Made by a program: the position numbers and the translations under genes. This document shows, piece after piece, positions 11,733 to 23,575 of a stretch of DNA of 64,000 nucleotides. Source of the DNA: Isoetes taiwanensis (taxonomy: Eukaryota; Streptophyta; Lycopodiopsida; Isoetales; Isoetaceae); NCBI GenBank assembly GCA_021234155.1, contig JAJEKV010000276.1, positions 250,001-314,000 on the forward strand, written 5' to 3'. Position 1 is the first letter of the stretch; each line of letters starts with the position of its first letter. The notes under the pieces are model-generated. The model ran no database searches. It was given only the letters and a program-made list of their open reading frames with translations, and was not told the DNA's origin.

Positions 11733-12449
11733 CTTGAAGGGCGGATGTAGTGCAGTTTCCCCGCCGGCAATACATTTCTTATCATAACTTTTGATGCAGA
11801 GCGCTGTTTGAGATGATTTTTATTGCGTTGAAAAGCTCTCTCCGATATCTTTTTGATAGTGTATGACATGAATATGTTTGGTTAAGTTATCTATGCTAAA
11901 ACAGCAATTTTTCGGCCGGGTTTGATAGGCTTTCACATCCTACCAGCTGATTAATACAGGATTGCGCTATTGGATATTGTTTTATGGCTCATTCCGAATG
12001 AAGCTTGCAAAAAATTACCATGCATTTTTCGATTTTGAGGCAGTTATTAAGCAAATTTCAAGGCTTCTAGATCCTTGTGCTAACAAGCAGAAAAGTTTCC
12101 CACTTTGGTTTCTCACCACAAGAATCCATAGAGGCCAAAGGCTGCTGTTAAATTCCAGTTGAAAAATGTTTGTGTATGGGTGTTGCAAACTTTATGACTT
12201 TCAGAATAATGGGATCAATCTGCTCTATCTTTATGGTAACTTTTACTTATTGTTTGATTCAAAGTTGTTAGCGTTAAAATAAAGCACAAGGATATGCTGG
12301 GTTCAATCCCCATGACATGACCTAACGGTCATCTTCTTAGCAAATGTTCTTTATTCCATTGATAACTCTTCTAAATTACTTTAATAACCTGTTGACCTTT
12401 TTTGAGGCTCCACAATTGCTATATATCTTTGTTGTTATGTTATCCATCT
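11733..12449. other. no supported gene
   Basis: AT-rich DNA. About 11775-11845 carries the cataacttttgat...gcgctgtttgag...cgttgaaaagc motif also typical of plant LTR-element repeats, without protein coding. Confidence 0.4.
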
Positions 12450-13020
12450 CCAAGGCTCCGAAGGGGCAAAAAAAAAATTTAGACAACACAAACCATTTTT
12501 AAATTAAAATCCCCCTAAAATCCCCTATGGTTTGGGTGCATATTCACACGGAGGGGGGTCCCTAAGGCCCCGAAGGGGCCAAAAAATTTTTTTTGCAACA
12601 CAAACCATTAACATCCAACATATAAAAATTAAATCCCCCCCCCCTAAAACCCCCTGTGGTTTGGGTGCATATTCACACGGGGTGACGAGGGTAGCGAGCC
12701 CTTTTATATGCGCCTAAAATAGTATAATTCATGTTTGAAATCAACACCATTAAGTATATTGCACCAAACCTTATAGTATTTCACAAGTCTTGCTATACAG
12801 TATAAAAAAACTTGTACGAGCATACCCCACAAACGAGGATCGCTATCTACGGTCCTAATCAAACCATAACTCATGAATATGCCCATCCAATAGCCCTCGA
12901 TGCCCGGAGGGTCAAACGAGGATCGCTATCTACGGTCCAAATCAAACCATAACTCATGAATATGCCCATCCAATAGCCCTCGATGCCCGGAGTCACCCTC
13001 TGTGTGAATATGCACCCAAA
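12450..13020. mobile_element. inverted-repeat (MITE-like) element, family copy i
   Basis: The left part carries TTTGGGTGCATATTCACAC (at about 12530 and again at about 12660) and the right end carries its inverse TGTGTGAATATGCACCC (about 13000-13017). The left head, which starts ccgaaggggc, is duplicated. An internal 83-bp unit is also duplicated (12831-12913 and 12914-12993). The same family occurs at 50602-50969 and 54370-54750. No coding capacity. Confidence 0.7.
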
Positions 13021-13319
13021 GAATAATGGAAGATAGGAAATAATATAACAAAAGGATCAAAGGAGAAGAGGGCAAAACCGAAAGAATGCACAAACAATCC
13101 TAATTTGATTCAAAATAGAGCAAATACCAAACTCAATAACAAGAGTAAGTCAATTTGTAATAGGATCAGAGCTGGAACCATAAAGATCGCAGAAATGAGC
13201 GAAGAAGAAAAAAAGGACGCGTTCGCAAAAGAAGTGGATACATTCTGATTTTTATGGGCAAACGTCTCAGTGCGATGTCTTCAGGAGTCGCATATGTGAC
13301 ATTTAATTTGAAAATGTAT

Positions 13320-14079
13320 CATTCTAGAATGGGACTCGCATGAAACCAACAAACCGCCCGAATACCAAAGGACTTCCTTACAAACTAGGATCGAGGACGA
13401 AGGTCACAGGACGAAGGCTAAAGGCCGGAAAAGGACAGCATGAAAGAAACGCCAAATTGGCCAAACCAAACAGGAAGAAGCCCCTCCCCTGCCTGGAAAC
13501 AATTCAAAGAGAAAGAGGTACTGCTGAGAGAGAAGAGGAAGCGACTTAGACTTGCTTCTCATTCATCTCAGCAGATTTTCTACAATGGTGGATAGCCGCA
13601 CACATGCGAACTACCCACGAAAAATAAAGGGAAAAGCCAATTATATCATTTGGACCCCAAAAATACAATGCTAACAGATGTTCGGCTGCCCTTTCGGGTT
13701 TTCGAGGAAAAACCCTAGTGATAAACCTTCGACAAGGGGCTTAGACAAACGCAAGGCAGAGAAATCGCCCCAAAAACCCAACTAATGGAGAAGTCGAAAC
13801 GATGCCGCCGGGCCAACCCAGACGGCACATCACCAACACAAAAAAAAAAAAACAAAACAAACCTCCCGAGTGGAGGGGTGGGATACGCGCGTGCACGCGA
13901 CAAATATAAAAACAAAGAAGGGGAGGGTGGGTTCAAAGAGAAAGAGGCACCGCCGAGAGAAGAGGAAGCTACCGATGAGATGTTGATGCGTAAACGCCTA
14001 AAATAGCGAACTCCAAACTGGAATGGGCATCGCCACCGCGATGCATGCAAGACATGCACGCTCGTCCCATTCTAGAATG
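13320..14079. mobile_element. element bounded by 16-bp perfect inverted repeats
   Basis: CATTCTAGAATGGGAC at 13320-13335 is matched by its exact inverse at 14064-14079, and weaker complementarity continues inward. The 0.73-kb interior has no transposase. The termini themselves contain the palindrome ATTCTAGAAT. It could be a non-autonomous DNA element; I cannot identify a superfamily or a target duplication. Confidence 0.5.
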
Positions 14080-14645
14080 GCGATCCGATGTCTCGGATCG
14101 ATGGGATTATTTGAAAACCCACAATACACATATAATATGTATACTGTAAGATGTCACAATATGACCACCATTGAATTTTTTTTTTGAATTTGTCCTTTTA
14201 ATAAATTTTTTAAATATCTATTTCTTTTTCCAGTGGATATCACATTGCGGCCGCCATTAGTTATAGAGATACTCGAGAAGACGCTGGTAAAGGCAACATG
14301 GAAGATGGATAGCTGGCAACCTCATTATAGCGACATGATATTAGATGTCCGGTCGTCACGCAGCCATGTGATAATGCAATGTAGTAGATATCGTACTACA
14401 ACATGTCTGCTACGTGGCGTTATAGTTGTAATGCTATATGCAATGCCGATGTGACCATGTCACACCGTTCGCTACATGGCGCTGCAAAATCGCTAGGGCC
14501 ACCTTTAGCTTCCTCATCAACATCTCATCCAAGACTTCCTCATCTCTCTCAAAGAATAGCTTGTTCTCATTCTTGAAACCCACCCCTCCTCCCCCAACTT
14601 CTTTCATTGTTAATTGTCTCGTGACATGCATGGCCAACCTTTTTA
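13925..14645. repeat. diverged inverted repeat
   Basis: The segment 13925-14010 (including gatgagatgttgatgcg) is found inverted at about 14480-14640. The two encode similar short peptides on opposite strands (DEMLMRK in both). It partly overlaps the element ending at 14079. It may be two copies of one short gene fragment. Confidence 0.5.
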
Positions 14646-14649
14646 TTTG

Positions 14650-16927
14650 AGAGGTTGTTTTATTGTGTGGCAAAGGCGGATCAACTGCCTAGTTTGGGAG
14701 GTCCGCTTTTTTTCACATATGCTCTCATGTTGGTGATGTGCAGGTAGAGGATGGCAAACAACTCGACTTCTTCATTCATGGGTTTTCTATGGGAGCGATT
14801 GCTCAGCCTTATGTTTGTCCAAGTCCCTTGCCGAGCGCTTATCACTAGGATTTTTTATTGAAAATATGACAGGTCAGAGTTTTTTGTCAAAAACCCAAAA
14901 GGATTCGGGTTTCTTAGGTCGAGATTCCATCAATGACGTTAATACCTGGCATTTAGCAGCAAGCCAATCAAATGAACAGATTGCAAACTTCCTGAGTTGC
15001 ACTGTGATTCCACTAGCACAGGCAATTTAGGTTTGGGAAGATGATGTGGAGCATCCGGGCGAGGCTAGGGAAGAGATAATAGCCGGATTAACTGTCAGGG
15101 AATTGTCCCCGACAATTTGGTAGGAAGGAACTGCCGGCATCAAGATCTTTAAACGCGCTCCTCATCTCCGATGGATTTGCTCCACGATTTAGTTTCAGCC
15201 CAAGGGAATTGTTGTAGTGGAATCAACGCAGCGGCAGCTTAGGTTTTTTAATAGAGGCAGTTTTGGTGAAACAGAGAACTGCCCCTTCCCGCAGTGGAAT
15301 CTCACCCTTAATCCCTATGATATGCTTTCAGCAGGTGCACCAATCCACATAAAATAGAATTGTATATTTTAGAATCCAAGTTGTATAATTAGGTATTCTC
15401 TATAATATTTTTTTTCATTTTTGTATCCACTATCTACCATTAAAGAAAATGAATGAGAAGCCTATCTATTAGGAGTTTTGTCGTACTCATGCAAGCCCAA
15501 TTCTAGAATTAATCCTCTCATATATTCTGCATGTTCAAAAAAGATCTCATGATTTCTGGCATTTCATATTATTCAATTGTGTCCAAAATCCAATTATACC
15601 TAAATTTGTATTATTAAACCTGTATTTCTTATTTAGAATTTACATTTGGCTGAATCATTTCAAGTTGTATCTCATTTGAAGATTTCAATGATGACTTAAA
15701 CCCTCAAAATTGACTTGTATAAATATGTCATTACGTTGTGTATCAATCACCTATGGGGGTCGGTTCTGCAAATGAAGTAAATCCAAATAGCATAGTCAAA
15801 TTTGCTATAGTAGTTGGTCAACCCTAATACTACAGTGTCTTTGCTACAATGATATTCAATGTTCAATGGTTTAACTCTGATGTATTGCATTGGTTGCTTA
15901 ACTTTCAAGATACAATATAATCGTTGATATTGCCTAGGTGAATACTGATTTAGAAGGTTGCTTAACTTTCAAGATACAATATAATCGTAGATATTGCGTA
16001 GGTGAATACTGATTTAGAAGGTTGCAATTATCTAAAATGAACACCACCTCTATCATTTTATCACTGTAATTGTTGTGGTAATTGAGATTTTGTAATGTGA
16101 TACAAATTGATGTTGTAAATTGCTTTTGTAAATTAGCAACTGTGTGTTAATAAATGTGATGTGTTAGAAAGACTGGTGGTGGCGGAGCAATAGCGGTGCC
16201 GCCGACAAACATGAAGGTGCAAATTATCCAAAAATAAGCATTAACTATAATTTTCAAACATATAGTGGTCCCAGTGATCTACGGCATATGCCTTGGCACT
16301 TTCTTCTACATGCACTTGCACTCGACAAAAGTAATATACTTGTTAAGTGCCCTCTTAAAGCTGGCGCACGACTGGAACCTATCCATAGTTTCAACGATAT
16401 TATTATCTTTCTGAGAACATGTTTATTATTATTTCTGAAAATATAGTTTAAATAGAGGGAATGCCGAAAATAAGTCAATTTCAAACACTTGTGCGATTGC
16501 AATAGTATTTGCCGGCCCGGCCGATACAGGTTTCTGAGACGCGGCAAATCGTAGATTGCTTTTGAGTTCCGACACTGCGGCGACTGGGATATTAGAAGGA
16601 TATTCTCCGCGAATTCCTGTGCTACTAGTAATTTCTCAATTATTTGCTTAGAGCATTTCCATTGATCAAGAGGAGTATACATTTTTCTTCATAGTTTTTT
16701 AGACCGATCAAGCACTGCAAGATGAATCCATTCCAAGCCGTTAAGTTTTTAGCATGCAAGATCTCAAGCTTGAAGCTTTATTACATGTGATCCGTCGCCC
16801 TTGGCTGAATATAAGAGACATAGTTATAGAAAGGTGTATTGTTTTAAGGGACTCGCCTGATTTGATCAAAGTCATGCTTAAATCCTGAGCTTCGGGTTTA
16901 CAGTTTTCTAGGACAAGAGATTGATGC
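14650..16927. other. upstream region of kinase gene 1, no gene seen
   Basis: No convincing coding sequence; the minus-strand frame at 16254-16682 has no domain. A 64-bp unit is tandemly duplicated at 15892-15955 and 15956-16019. The last 250 bp match the upstream side of the minus-strand kinase paralogue, so the gene duplication included 5' flanking DNA. Confidence 0.55.
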
Positions 16928-19900
16928 ATGGGAAGTGATGATCCGATGGGCCAGAGATGTCCACCTAGGTCAAGTATCGAGGATGATACAGTTAAACTGC
17001 TCTACTGTGCAAGCCGAGGAGATGCAAAGGAATTGAAGCGTTTTCTTGAGGAAGGGGTCTCTGTGAATGTGGCCGATTATGATGATAGGACGGCGCTTCA
17101 CTTGGCAGCTAGTGAAGGTCATATGAATTGTGTGAACTTGCTGTTACAGTACAACGCCAATATCAATCCAAGGGATCGCTGGGGATATACTGTAAGTTTT
17201 TCAAAAATGTGGAAATCAACTTGTGGCTTCTATGTAATTGTGCCTTTTTAATGGTTAATACTTAGTTTCTCCACTTATTGATTTATATCCATCTTGATTC
17301 TGTAGCCACTATCAGATGCAAAGCGTTTTAACCATAATGAAGTTGCTACCGTACTTGAGGCCAAAGGTGGAATTGAATTTGTAAGTACTGATTTATAGGT
17401 GTGGTTACAAAAAACATCGTTTGCACTGAATAATTTTAAAAAGTCACAAAAAATTTAGTAGATGACAGACAGGGAGATTGCTTTCTTGAAATGCCCACAC
17501 CCTATTTGACTACTAGCCAATGCCAAATCTTCTCTAGATTAAAATAACTCTTTGAAAAAGCATGTATTATAATAGCATAATCATCGTCTATACACAATGC
17601 ACTTTAATAAGACTGCATCTTGGACAGTAGGGATTAGCATTTACTCGGGCTACTTAAAAGTTATACTTAGTAGTGCAAGATTATAAACTAGAGATTAATG
17701 TACTGTTTGAGGGCATGTTGTTGCTGTTTCATTGTAAGTGCAGGCATTCGAACTTGACACATAATGAATAAGCATTTAGTTTTGAATTTCTATTGCAGCA
17801 AATTGAAGTCATTCTGACATAGTTCTTTGGTATTAGGAATCTTTGCCACCGGAGTATGAAATTGACATCACCGAATTGGAAGGGCTTGATACTACTCCTA
17901 TTGGCAGTGTAAGTTAGATAGTTCAGGTCTTTTCACTGCTATTACTTATAGTGTTATGTTTATTTATCCCCTGATAGTAGCATCTGTCTATATTTCTTTC
18001 TCTAGGGTGCTTTTGGTGAAGTGCGAGTGGTGAAATGGCGAGGCACAAGGGTTGCAGCAAAGACTATCTTAAGTTCTCTAGCATCTGATCAGCAAGTCAG
18101 GTGCTATGGATTATAATGTCGCTTCTGCGTATGATGTAGACAGCACGTCTTTTGTCAATTCTGAGAGCTGTTCTTGTTTAACAGGAAGGAGTTTATTAGG
18201 GAACTCCGTATCCTTCAAAAGTTGCATCACCCCAACATTGTGCAGTTTCTAGGTGCAGTTACGAAAGGTTCTCAGCTGGTGATTGTTACTGAGTTCCTCC
18301 CTCGGGTAAGCACCATCAACAAGGAATATCTATGTAGATCCTTTAGGAACTGAAGATATGTATCGCAATGTATCTCTAGCCTTGAAGGATTTTAGGACCA
18401 GTTTTTAAGTATTCTACAGAATGAGTTCTGGCATCCAGGATTTAAATAAAGAGGCGTTAGCTCTTGAGGTTGCTTTGATTTGGAATTTATGTCTCAGTGC
18501 CATTAACCTCAAACAGGGTGCTAAACAGGGTGACCTGGACACTCTCATAAATAAGGGGGGCAAAATTAACACAAGACAAGCCATACGCTTTGCCCTTGAC
18601 ATTGCAAGGTAATTTCACTTAGCTGAGTTGGAAGAGTCAGGAATTACAAGTAGCAGTAAAATTTAAGTGTTACTAAACATGGTAAAACACAACATTTTAC
18701 TGTTTTAGAGCCATTGTGCATGAATGAGTATTCAATAACCCTCTGTTTGTTGTGATGGAATCGCTGAAAGTTATCTTTCAGAGTCTATCATTTCATTGCG
18801 ATCTGATGCTGATAATTACCTTATCTTCTTTCTACGTTTTTTGTAGTAATACTGCTTTATCATTCATTCTTGTACACAGATAACCCTATAAAAGCATTTC
18901 CAATTAAGGCTATGCATTATCTTCTTCTCTATCCTGTCATATAGTGGTAATGAAAGCTTTAATCCATTTCAGGGGAATGAATTATCTTCATGAATGCAAA
19001 CCCGAGCCAATCGTGCACCGTGACTTGAAACCAAGGTAATCTTTCTATCACGTTTGAATGACTATGGAATCTTTTTTGAAAATGTTCCATTGCAGAAATA
19101 TTTTACTAGATGAAGCTGGGCACTTGAAGGTGGCTGATTTCGGGCTTAGTAGACTGTTAAGAGTCCCAGGAGGTGCTTATGCGATGACAGGCGAAACAGG
19201 TTCTTGTAAGATGCTACCCAAACATGCCTAATGTGAGGAGAACTTTCTGGTTATTTTGATCCATAGAACATTTTGTATTATGGGCAAGTTAACTAGCTTA
19301 ATAGTCAATCGGATCTAGTATGTGTTACACCGTTATCGTGTTCCCTGTTTTTTTAATCTTTTTGTCACTGCTCCCCATAAGCATAATTGCTTATCTTGCA
19401 GTCTCTTGAGCCGCATGGAGTTCTACTTTGTGTACCAGGTGCTGGAAAAATTTCCATGCGCCAGTTTAAGTTTTTGTGAGGTGTTGAAAATTCAGGCTGT
19501 TCAATTCTAAGCTGTTTTAAATTATCGAATAATTTTAATAGTTTATAGGAGGATGTGGATAACCAGCTGAAAAGACCCTTTGTTTTTCTCTCTGGTCTGT
19601 TACCTCAAGTTTCTCTTTATGGGTGTTGAAGGAGCAGACCGATATATGGCGCCAGAAGTCTATGAGCACAAGCCATATGACAAAACTGTTGATGTATTTT
19701 CATTTGGAATAATAACCTATGAGGTGAGGATTCAAGCCTCCTGCCTCTTGCTAGCTTATACTTATGCTGCACTTATTTATAAAGTTTCTAATGTTATTTG
19801 GCAGATTTTTGCTGGTGGACTATCAAATAAATATCAAATGCCACGTCAAGTTATTGAAGATAGGGTGCATAATATAAGGCCATCTTTCTCTGGAACCTCT

Positions 19901-20125
19901 TGGCATCCAAAGCTAAAACAGTTGAGAAACTTACTACTCGAGATGTGTAGATTTTTAAGTGTGTTTAGTGTTTCTTACGTATGAATATGCAGGTTGCTTC
20001 AGGAATGCTGGGATAAAGACCCATTGAAGCGGCCAAAATTTGCAGACATTATTAAACGCTTAGAGGATGTTGAAAAGGAACGAAGTGTCAAATGTTTTTT
20101 TAGTGCAATTGGCAATTGCTGTTGA
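16928..20125 (+). CDS. ankyrin-repeat Raf-like protein kinase (plant integrin-linked kinase type), copy 1
   Basis: Predicted 404-residue kinase. Exons: 16928-17191, 17306-17380, 17837-17908, 18006-18100, 18185-18305, 18529-18608, 18973-19035, 19096-19205, 19638-19723, 19805-19920, 19993-20125; all introns are GT-AG and phases are consistent. About two and a half ankyrin repeats (residues ~20-112, including [13 protein letters not shown]) precede the kinase domain. The glycine loop is IGSGAFGEV (135-143), the ATP-binding lysine is in VAAK (K156), the catalytic loop is HRDLKP (251-256), the metal-binding motif is DFG (271-273), and the APE-type motif is YMAPEV (296-301). All catalytic residues are present, so it should be active on Ser/Thr. 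Domain order fits plant ILK/C1-group Raf-like MAPKKKs, which act in stress and hormone signalling. The C-terminal ~12 residues diverge from copy 2. The start is the first in-frame ATG; an internal Met is possible. Confidence 0.93.
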
Positions 20126-20320
20126 GATGCCATTTCCGGCCCCGAAAATTTGATTATCCCTTTGTCTCTCTCAAGCATAATTTGAATCTTTCATTTAAGC
20201 AAGTTCACCCGTTTATCTAAGCCAACTGTATTCTTTCCCAACCCTCGTATATGAACATGCAATTTTTTTTTAACCTTTCGCTACCCCACTTGCTCGTTTT
20301 GGTTGAGTATCTAAATTGGT
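20126..20320. other. 3' flank of kinase gene 1
   Basis: T-rich 3' untranslated sequence; no gene. Confidence 0.4.
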
Positions 20321-20372
20321 AATACAAGAAATTTATTGCGGTGGCCAAGACTCTCGCCGTGAACATTCCTCC
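20321..20372 (+). mobile_element. decayed CACTA-like terminus
   Basis: The sequence tacaagaaatttattgcgg, then tggccaagac, matches the better preserved end at 22855-22895. The ACAAGAAA start followed by a GC-rich subterminal palindrome is characteristic of plant CACTA (EnSpm) ends. Only one end is visible, and no transposase. Confidence 0.4.
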
Positions 20373-20528
20373 TTCCTTTGGTGGAGTGGGTCAGTAAAGA
20401 GGAATATTCTCTTTGGGCCCTCTACTGATCCATATGGTAATAATGGATGTGTGTCAATCTAGGAACATGTGCTAAAAATGGATGTGTGTCAATCTCATTA
20501 TTTATAACCACCATCGGATTTCCATTAT

Positions 20529-20638
20529 TGAGCTCATTTTTCCTTAGAGACTTAGTCACTAGGTTTTGAGCTCATTTTTCCTTAGAGACAGCCACTAGGT
20601 TTTGAGCTCATTTTTCCTTAGAGACTTAGCCATTGGAC
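20529..20638. repeat. 37-bp tandem repeat, three copies
   Basis: The unit starting tgagctcatttttcctt recurs at 20529, 20567 and 20603. Just upstream a 16-bp phrase ggatgtgtgtcaatct is also repeated (about 20446 and 20480). Confidence 0.85.
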
Positions 20639-20645
20639 TTTAGGC

Positions 20646-21187
20646 TTGGGTGGGTTTTTAGGCCACCATCTGATGGGTACCCTTCTTTTTTTTCTCGTTT
20701 TGATTACTTATGTTTTTCATTATTTTTCATTCCTTATGGGTTTTTTTTTGCATCTTCTATTCTTGACCATTGATCTCTGGAATATCCCATGTTTTATGCC
20801 AGATCAAAGGCCATTACTTTTTCCATCAAAAATTCGCTTGCCACTTGCAATGGTCCAAACCGGACATATGGTTGGAAGGCCAAAAAAAAACCAAAAATCT
20901 GCAAACACAAAAAAGCAATGGCGCGTGGGCACCGAGCCTTCACCAGCCATTCCATGTTCTGGGTCTACTCCGGCTTCAATCTTTGCCTCAAAACACCCAG
21001 TTGCTGCTGCAAATGCAAAACTCTGTTGCCGTTAAAAAATCCTCCTGCAATCCGAGGCCCCTCCAATCCTTGCCCCTTCAATCCATGAAGATTTCTTCCG
21101 TGGGCATGAAGATTCAGTGGCTCCAGGAACAGAGCTCAGCACGCCCGAATCTGCTCTCCCTCCCTCGAAACCACCACATTATCCCTT
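20646..21187 (+). other. unresolved region with overlapping frames
   Basis: Three overlapping plus-strand frames exist. The frame from 20646 contains a basic GRPKKNQKSANTKKQWR stretch (AT-hook-like) that could come from a retroelement ORF1 or gag. There is no domain I can assign and no clear start, so it is not called as a gene. Confidence 0.3.
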
Positions 21188-21189
21188 TT

Positions 21190-22343
21190 AGAGTGAAAAT
21201 ACTAAGACTAGTGGGTACTTGAATGTCACCCATTCCGCAGATTTGATGCTCACTATTATCGCCAATTTGAACAATGTGATTGGAAGAGGTAGGTCTGAAT
21301 TTTTAAACCAATCTTTGTGCCAACTAATATGAGATGTAGCACCAGAATCCATGATGAATTTGATAGAGCGAGGGGCTGCCATTTGTTTACAAAGATAGAC
21401 ATAATCCGGGCTGCAAGGAGCCACATTGGCTACGCTTACTTCTTCAACAATTTGGGCCACATTGGCTGAAGCTTTGTTTGTCTCCAAAGCTTTCAGTTTG
21501 TGCTCAAGATCCTTCATCGTCTTCCTACATTCTGTTGCGGTATGATTGCCTTTCTTGCAATAGTCACAAACCTGCTGCTTGAATGCTATGCCTTTGCTAT
21601 CAGCACCCTTGAAGGCGTTCCTGCTACTGTTATTCTTCTTTTTCTTAGCATTTTTCATTCCCTTTTGCATAGGATTTAGGCTCAGAATGACCTGCAAAGA
21701 AAGCATTGTGCTCGTTTTTTATAATCCCAGTATCCTTCCTCATCATAGTCTCCTTCTTGACGGAAGTGATTGCACGATTGAGATCCATGTCGGCAATTTG
21801 CATGAGATTGCTGCGCAAAGCATGGAAGGAATTGGGTAAGGATCTAAGAAAGAAGAATAATTGCAATGAAGGAGAGATCTTATTCTCTTCTCCAGAGGCT
21901 TCAAACTACCGAAAGGTGTTCTTCATGCAGTCTGCGAATTTGTCAAGACTCTCGATCTCTTCCCAGCGCATATTCACCACTTCAGCATACAAATGCCCAA
22001 TTTGTGTATGGGTCTTCTTTTCATGCTCTTGGATGAAAGCATTTTATAAATCATGGCTGTTCTCCTTCTGAACCTCATCAAGAAGAGATTCAGCAACAGA
22101 AAACCCAATCGTAGCCATAGCCTTGTCATCCCGGCGTTGCCAAGCATCAAGAACAGGTTTACTCTTGCCATCTGATGCAAGCTCGGATGCTGGTTCTTGG
22201 CCACTAACAATTCTCCAAACTCCTTCAGCCTTAAGAATGAGAGTCATTCTTCTTTTCCATTGCTGAAAACCTGTGCCACCGAAGATTTGAATCACACGAC
22301 CGCCAGGGAAGGTAATCTGGTTGTAGCTTGCATCCTTCTCCAT
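21190..22343 (-). pseudogene. Copia retrotransposon gag-protease remnant
   Basis: Minus-strand gag starts at ATG 22343 with a segment (FGGTGFQQWKRRM) typical of Copia gag. The same frame continues to about 21645 and is broken by two in-frame stops. A frame change at about 21700 then gives the nucleocapsid zinc knuckle C-x2-C-x4-H-x4-C (about 21568-21527) and the aspartic protease motif FIMDSGATSH (about 21360-21328). The sequence is truncated soon after; integrase and reverse transcriptase are absent. It follows a primer-binding site and LTR on the same strand. Confidence 0.88.
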
Positions 22344-22381
22344 TGCTGTGTTGATCTTGAATCAATCTCAGCACACCTAGC

Positions 22382-22393
22382 GCTCTGATACCA
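22382..22393 (-). promoter_or_regulatory. Copia primer-binding site (initiator tRNA-Met)
   Basis: The minus strand reads TGGTATCAGAGC, the classic sequence complementary to the 3' end of plant initiator tRNA-Met. It begins one base from the LTR end, between the LTR and gag. Confidence 0.9.
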
Positions 22394-22699
22394 TGTCAAG
22401 GTTGCATCAAGAAAGGGAGAGAAGGGGATGCACACCAATATCCGAGAGCGCAAGCTCCCAAAACAAAGACAAATTGGAATTGTATTGAACGTAAGTATGA
22501 ATACAAGATATAAAAAGGGGCAGTAAATAATAACTGCTCCCGTTACCAACCACACCTAATTATGCTGTAACTAATTAAGGCAAGTGGATGCCGTAGCTAA
22601 TTAAGGCAAGTGGATGGGTAGGTGCTGATGAAGTGCTGATTCAGCACATAGTCAGCACCTATGTGCTGAGTGCTGTCAGTGCTATCAAGCTTCTCGACA
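22394..22699 (-). mobile_element. 5' LTR of the Copia element
   Basis: On the minus strand the LTR runs from TGTCGAG (22699) to CTTGACA (22394) and so has TG...CA ends with a short inverted repeat TGTCRAG. It abuts the primer-binding site. No 3' LTR is found on the other side of the gag remnant, which fits truncation near 21190. Confidence 0.75.
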
Positions 22700-22854
22700 T
22701 TGAGGAGGATATTGGAATTTTTTATGCACTTGTGGATTTTTTTATGCACTTGTGGGATCGTATAATGGATCAAATTTCCCAATAATGGATCAAAGAACGT
22801 TATTTTCTTAATCTAGACAACGAATGAGGTGGGTGAAAAAAGTTGATACTTTAT

Positions 22855-22895
22855 CATTACAAGAAATTTATCGCGGCGGCCAAGGCCGCCGCGAA
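22855..22895 (+). mobile_element. CACTA-like terminus with perfect GC palindrome
   Basis: CATTACAAGAAATTTAT is followed by the perfect palindrome CGCGGCGGCC-aa-GGCCGCCGCG (22872-22893). CACTA elements of plants commonly begin CACTACAAGAAA and carry such subterminal palindromes. Here the second base pair has drifted (CATTA). The partner end was not found. Confidence 0.5.
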
Positions 22896-23205
22896 CATTT
22901 CTTTGGTTCGACACTGTGCAAAAGAAACCACTTGTCTAAGCTACTTGGTGCAAAAGAACAATTAACACAAACTATGTTTGCCTGAGATTCTGCAAATTCT
23001 TTCAACCTAAAATCCTTGGTATGGCCGCTATTACGGCATTGGTCTGTGCAATAAGGGCGTAAATACAATCTTGCTTGTGAGTTTTGTTGACGTGCTAGTT
23101 GGTTATACCTAAAATAGTACCCAGCTAGTTGGTTATACCATCTATTTGTGGTTGTTGCGACTTGCTTGACAAAACTTACCCCAACATTTTTTAACATCTT
23201 TGAGC

Positions 23206-23575
23206 TTAATAATTTTAGCTACAATTACATCATCTTTTGTAGAATTAGAGTTCAATAATTTTAGCTACAATTTCATCATCTTTTGCAGAATTAGAGCTCT
23301 TTTGGGGGTTTAAAGTTTGAAAACCTTAGAAGCATCTAAGTTAGAACTCGTAAGCCAAAACTCTACCTAAGACTCTATTCTTTAAGTGTAACTCTACCTA
23401 AGATTATTCTTTAAGTATTAGTATTTACATCTAATGCTACGAAATTTTTTAGGGGTTTAAAGTTTGAAAACCTTAGAAGCATCTAAGTTAGAACCTGTAA
23501 GCCAAGACTCTACCTAAGACTATTCTTCAAGTAATAGTAGTTACATCTGATGTTACGAAGCACTATTTAAAGCAC
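23206..23575. repeat. nested tandem repeats (45 bp and about 147 bp)
   Basis: A 45-bp unit with aataattttagctacaa is duplicated at 23206-23297. A ~147-bp unit beginning ggggtttaaagtttgaaaac is duplicated at about 23305-23451 and 23452-23575. They lie inside the CACTA-like end and may be its subterminal repeats. Confidence 0.75.

Noticed and set aside
16254-16682. 142-codon minus-strand frame upstream of kinase gene 1
   Set aside because: No domain and no coding-like composition; it lies in probable promoter DNA partly shared with the paralogue.
18421-18612. Separate small plus-strand gene
   Set aside because: It is intron sequence running into exon 6 of kinase gene 1; the acceptor before GDLDTL is conserved in the paralogue.
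21579-22071. Plus-strand frames over the Copia region
   Set aside because: The minus strand carries gag, zinc knuckle and protease motifs in the expected order after an LTR and primer site.
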